The translations under genes were made by a program, and so were the position numbers. This document shows positions 16,101 through 17,276 of a stretch of DNA of 17,276 nucleotides, piece by piece; position 1 is the first letter of the stretch; each line of letters opens with the position of its first letter. Source of the DNA: Candidatus Omnitrophota bacterium (GTDB lineage: Bacteria; Ratteibacteria; UBA8468; B48-G9; DSTR01); contig JAMWDF010000029.1 in NCBI GenBank assembly GCA_023818865.1, positions 1-17,276 on the forward strand, read 5' to 3'. The notes under the pieces are model-generated. The model was not told the DNA's origin and searched no databases. It worked only from the letters and a program-made list of their open reading frames with translations.

Positions 16101-16980
16101 GCTAACTCCCAGAGGAGTTAATTTCAACTCTTCCTTCATTGACTGCTTTATCTGGTATCATCAGCTGTTGCTGAAAAACTGTCCGGTGAACGGAACCTGG
16201 TGGGACAATTCTTCTATCGGGCTGATAACTGAATACCTGCCGGATAAGGGACCAGTGGAAATCTGGAATACCTTCAAGAGAAGAGAATTGACCAGAAGGT
16301 TAGCGGTAATGTCCTACTTGGTTGGTCGGCGACCCTGGTGGCTCCAGAATATGCATGTTGATTTTTCCTGGTGTCAGGTTGGCTGGCACATTGAAAACGA
16401 TTTTTACATCCAAGGAAAAGCAAAAGATTTAATTGACCAATTAGGCATAGACAAATTTAGAGCGCTTACCCGAACCAAAGGCGGGCTACTGCCTCAGTTA
16501 CACTCCAATATGCCAGAACAGTTCACCCTGGAAGAAAAGATTCAGGCGGCTAGAACGATTATCGGTCTGTCTCTTCTTCACGATATCGGCCAGCGGGGCC
16601 TCGTTGATTACAAGCAGCCCTTTAAGGAACTCCTGGAAAAAACAGTTGACCGGATGGAAGCGGAAATTGGTTTCTTCTCCGAGGAGGTAGTTTTTCTCCC
16701 TTACTGGAGGCAGAAAGTCCTTTCTCTTCCGGAAAATGTTTACGCCTCTTTCTTTAGCAATCGGGGGAAGGCAGTAGCGGTGATAGTTAATGCTGGCGAA
16801 GATGAAGTCAGATTATCTTCTCTCCTGTTCAACGTTTCTTCTTTAGGCTTAAGGAAGGTTACTCAGATAGGGGACTTGGAAACCGGCCAGTTGCTAGCCA
16901 CTGTTAGCGATTCTTCCAGTCCCGGTATTGACAGACTGATTCTTAAACGCCACCAGGTGCTTTTCCTTCTCCTTCAATAG
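13117..16980 (+). CDS. large secreted LamG / GH123-like (DUF6067) protein
   Basis: A 1287-residue exported protein. The ATG at 13117 has a GGGGTGGG-type ribosome site and starts a signal peptide (MRKTILLCCLGFLCFSEILLA); an in-frame TTG at 13096 is less likely. Two LamG-like jelly-roll domains are seen. The first (about residues 110-245) has the GQWFHLAGLF ... AIYLNG ... GYLDEVRLS pattern; the second (about 338-465) has ALEFWF ... KWEHLVVCW ... WYDEIFVYNRSLS. A beta-rich linker follows. From about 590 on, the protein resembles the DUF6067/GH123-type glycoside hydrolase region: VGLWWLAESAEGW near 802-815, GPVKPM near 862, then a barrel-like half. Candidate catalytic acids are D1030 in TWWDNSS and E1093/D1095 in WHIENDFY. 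GH123 enzymes cleave beta-N-acetylgalactosaminides; whether this protein does is inference. It probably binds glycan through LamG modules at the cell surface or in the medium. Last gene of the cluster, ending 4 bases from a convergent gene. Confidence 0.78.
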   Translation: MRKTILLCCLGFLCFSEILLAGGYAADLTFWKPLQPSSGTLLLLNFDQKEMLLQDYSPDKAKVELFGKALTVPGKFGYGLALEDGLVKISLSRPVAFEFSWMSPSPQFSGQAWVFLSQYPEKEVTIFERPFIPRRQNYWSLTIQPNGAAVMRWRRHEGLQKEMVVSTNPRTVPIGQWFHLAGLFRHGHHAAIYLNGEEKGTTLFLSKWQLNEAPAVEKDPGVIYLGNSEKGDSLFPGYLDEVRLSTDVIYFFSRPDNSWCDVEKTKSVLIGPPYTPAEEEILLHVDAENPDLVRLTRKKDMKPVFTKNLPVSLIPGVSGKGFTGAVSFPQEDILNRAEGALEFWFAPINWSNGQSFHLGIFGGPFSIYVFNTGVVQAPWVPVVAYFPDRSNFPFHGLFSPEKWEHLVVCWEKDEITTYHNGDFSHRGRLAGGNFNQVAGRWPLSFNQYATTNWYDEIFVYNRSLSPQEVSNCYWRYKDQSRLKPLLPVEAEISYLQGSNLICFRIVRGNQLASQFQVEVKKRNGQVLYSGKIKNFSGQDWETEKLPHLVEGEYLASVKFFSKKNQEASRQEKAFTVKHFPWEGNNIGKEPIIIPPYQPLTVAGNKISLWGRNFTLGKNGLPESLVSQGQEILARPINLVAETEQGEISLQGERIILKDIPGFKVVNQLDYLKGPLTGAIPPLELTQSSGYQVKVFSAGALGKVKVELSGWVDFDGWYQFKVALKPEKEPVKLQSLALVIPFFSQADTLYAQVLDRSLDPNGYVNSSGEFGGIAKKEGWSWNSLILKRKERWKSFVPQVFVGTGDVGLWWLAESAEGWVLADDVPCVTVTRYPEEVRLTLKIIGSPVVLTGQRVFESALLPGPVKPMVSRWREIGWMRGKSTKNYYSHDTSGYRYWGDSVDSFSLPSEDDYRKLGAFLQNPAKVNPYYSWYPSQGVKDGVPHVLYGSTWMTGLGMEEFKYYGREWLGDENWKPLPDLTFEGEPNYGNTCRWLTPEQLTPRGVNFNSSFIDCFIWYHQLLLKNCPVNGTWWDNSSIGLITEYLPDKGPVEIWNTFKRRELTRRLAVMSYLVGRRPWWLQNMHVDFSWCQVGWHIENDFYIQGKAKDLIDQLGIDKFRALTRTKGGLLPQLHSNMPEQFTLEEKIQAARTIIGLSLLHDIGQRGLVDYKQPFKELLEKTVDRMEAEIGFFSEEVVFLPYWRQKVLSLPENVYASFFSNRGKAVAVIVNAGEDEVRLSSLLFNVSSLGLRKVTQIGDLETGQLLATVSDSSSPGIDRLILKRHQVLFLLLQ

Positions 16981-16984
16981 CCTG

Positions 16985-17276
16985 TTACTCTTTTCCCACA
17001 AGAAAGTCAGAGAAAAAGGTTACCGGCGAGTAAGCTGTCGGCTGAAAATGGGCGGTGACCACATTATCCAGATGTGGTCTCTCCCCTTTATGCCCATTGC
17101 CTAAAAGAACAAACTGGACTGGTCCGCTATATTTATCTCCCCTTTTCACTTCTCCATCCAACTTCCACTCTTTCCCGTCAGAAGAGCTGTAAAACCTAAT
17201 GGTCTCCGGGGTTAAACCAATTTTGACCCAGTTGGCCACAAAAGGATACCAGCCGAAAACCGATTCAGAGCTAATC
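16985..17276 (-). CDS. C-terminal part of a lectin-like domain protein, cut by window edge
   Basis: The reading frame is open from the right edge to a TAA at 16985-16987, giving the last 97 residues of a minus-strand gene whose start lies outside. An internal GTG at 17239 is unlikely to be the true start because the frame continues cleanly upstream (SESVFGWYPF). The segment WVKIGLTPETIRFYSSSDGKEWKLDGEVKRG (spanning residues about 16-46 of the visible part) has the pattern of concanavalin-type beta-sandwich domains such as DUF1349 or DUF1080, in which the modelled ligand site faces xxYxSxDGxxW. Then comes PVQFVLLGNG and a convergent end, 4 bases from the LamG/GH123-like gene. It probably belongs to the same secreted-glycan gene neighbourhood. 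Confidence 0.6.
   Translation of the reverse strand, partial: ISSESVFGWYPFVANWVKIGLTPETIRFYSSSDGKEWKLDGEVKRGDKYSGPVQFVLLGNGHKGERPHLDNVVTAHFQPTAYSPVTFFSDFLVGKE

Overview
The window reads as a stretch of chromosome from an uncultivated, probably anaerobic, diderm bacterium. The markers are a prepilin of the type with a C-terminal DG motif, a DUF4838 glycosidase-like protein, LamG-domain surface enzymes, a DUF1343 (NamZ-like) muramidase and a ceramidase-like hydrolase. This mix is typical of the Planctomycetota/Verrucomicrobiota/Lentisphaerota side of the tree and of candidate phyla such as Omnitrophota. Lipobox proteins argue for an envelope with lipoproteins. No rRNA, tRNA, CRISPR array, transposase or phage gene is visible, and the phylum cannot be fixed from the sequence alone.

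Layout. (1) Bases 1-2290, minus strand: a two-gene unit, a ceramidase-type hydrolase followed by a QueG-like iron-sulfur protein. (2) Bases 2291-2556: a divergent regulatory region with promoter-like sequences on both strands, two palindromes and a leader hairpin. (3) Bases 2557-3435, plus strand: a nucleoside hydrolase that ends convergently, with a 3-base overlap, on a minus-strand unit at 3432-6877. That unit runs MFS transporter, RsuA/RluB-type pseudouridine synthase, NamZ-like lipoprotein. (4) Bases 6878-7009: a second divergent regulatory region. (5) Bases 7010-8827: a YgiQ-family radical SAM protein, then a probable terminator. (6) Bases 8988-16980: four plus-strand genes behind a good promoter, namely a prepilin, a lipoprotein with a GspG-like C-terminal domain, a secreted DUF4838 protein with a CBM9-like tail, and a very large secreted LamG/GH123-like protein. 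(7) At the right edge, convergent, the 3' end of a gene for a lectin-like domain.

How the parts may work together. The cluster at 8988-16980 looks like an envelope and extracellular glycan-handling unit: two secreted glycosidase-like proteins carrying sugar-binding modules, plus two pilin-related proteins, one of which has exchanged the pilin helix for a lipid anchor. The MFS/NamZ unit could release and import N-acetylmuramic acid-type sugars. The MFS promoter and a promoter-like site inside the glycan cluster share 19 of 20 bases, which suggests common control of the two. Biochemical functions are inferred from recognised family motifs; the linkage between units is inference.
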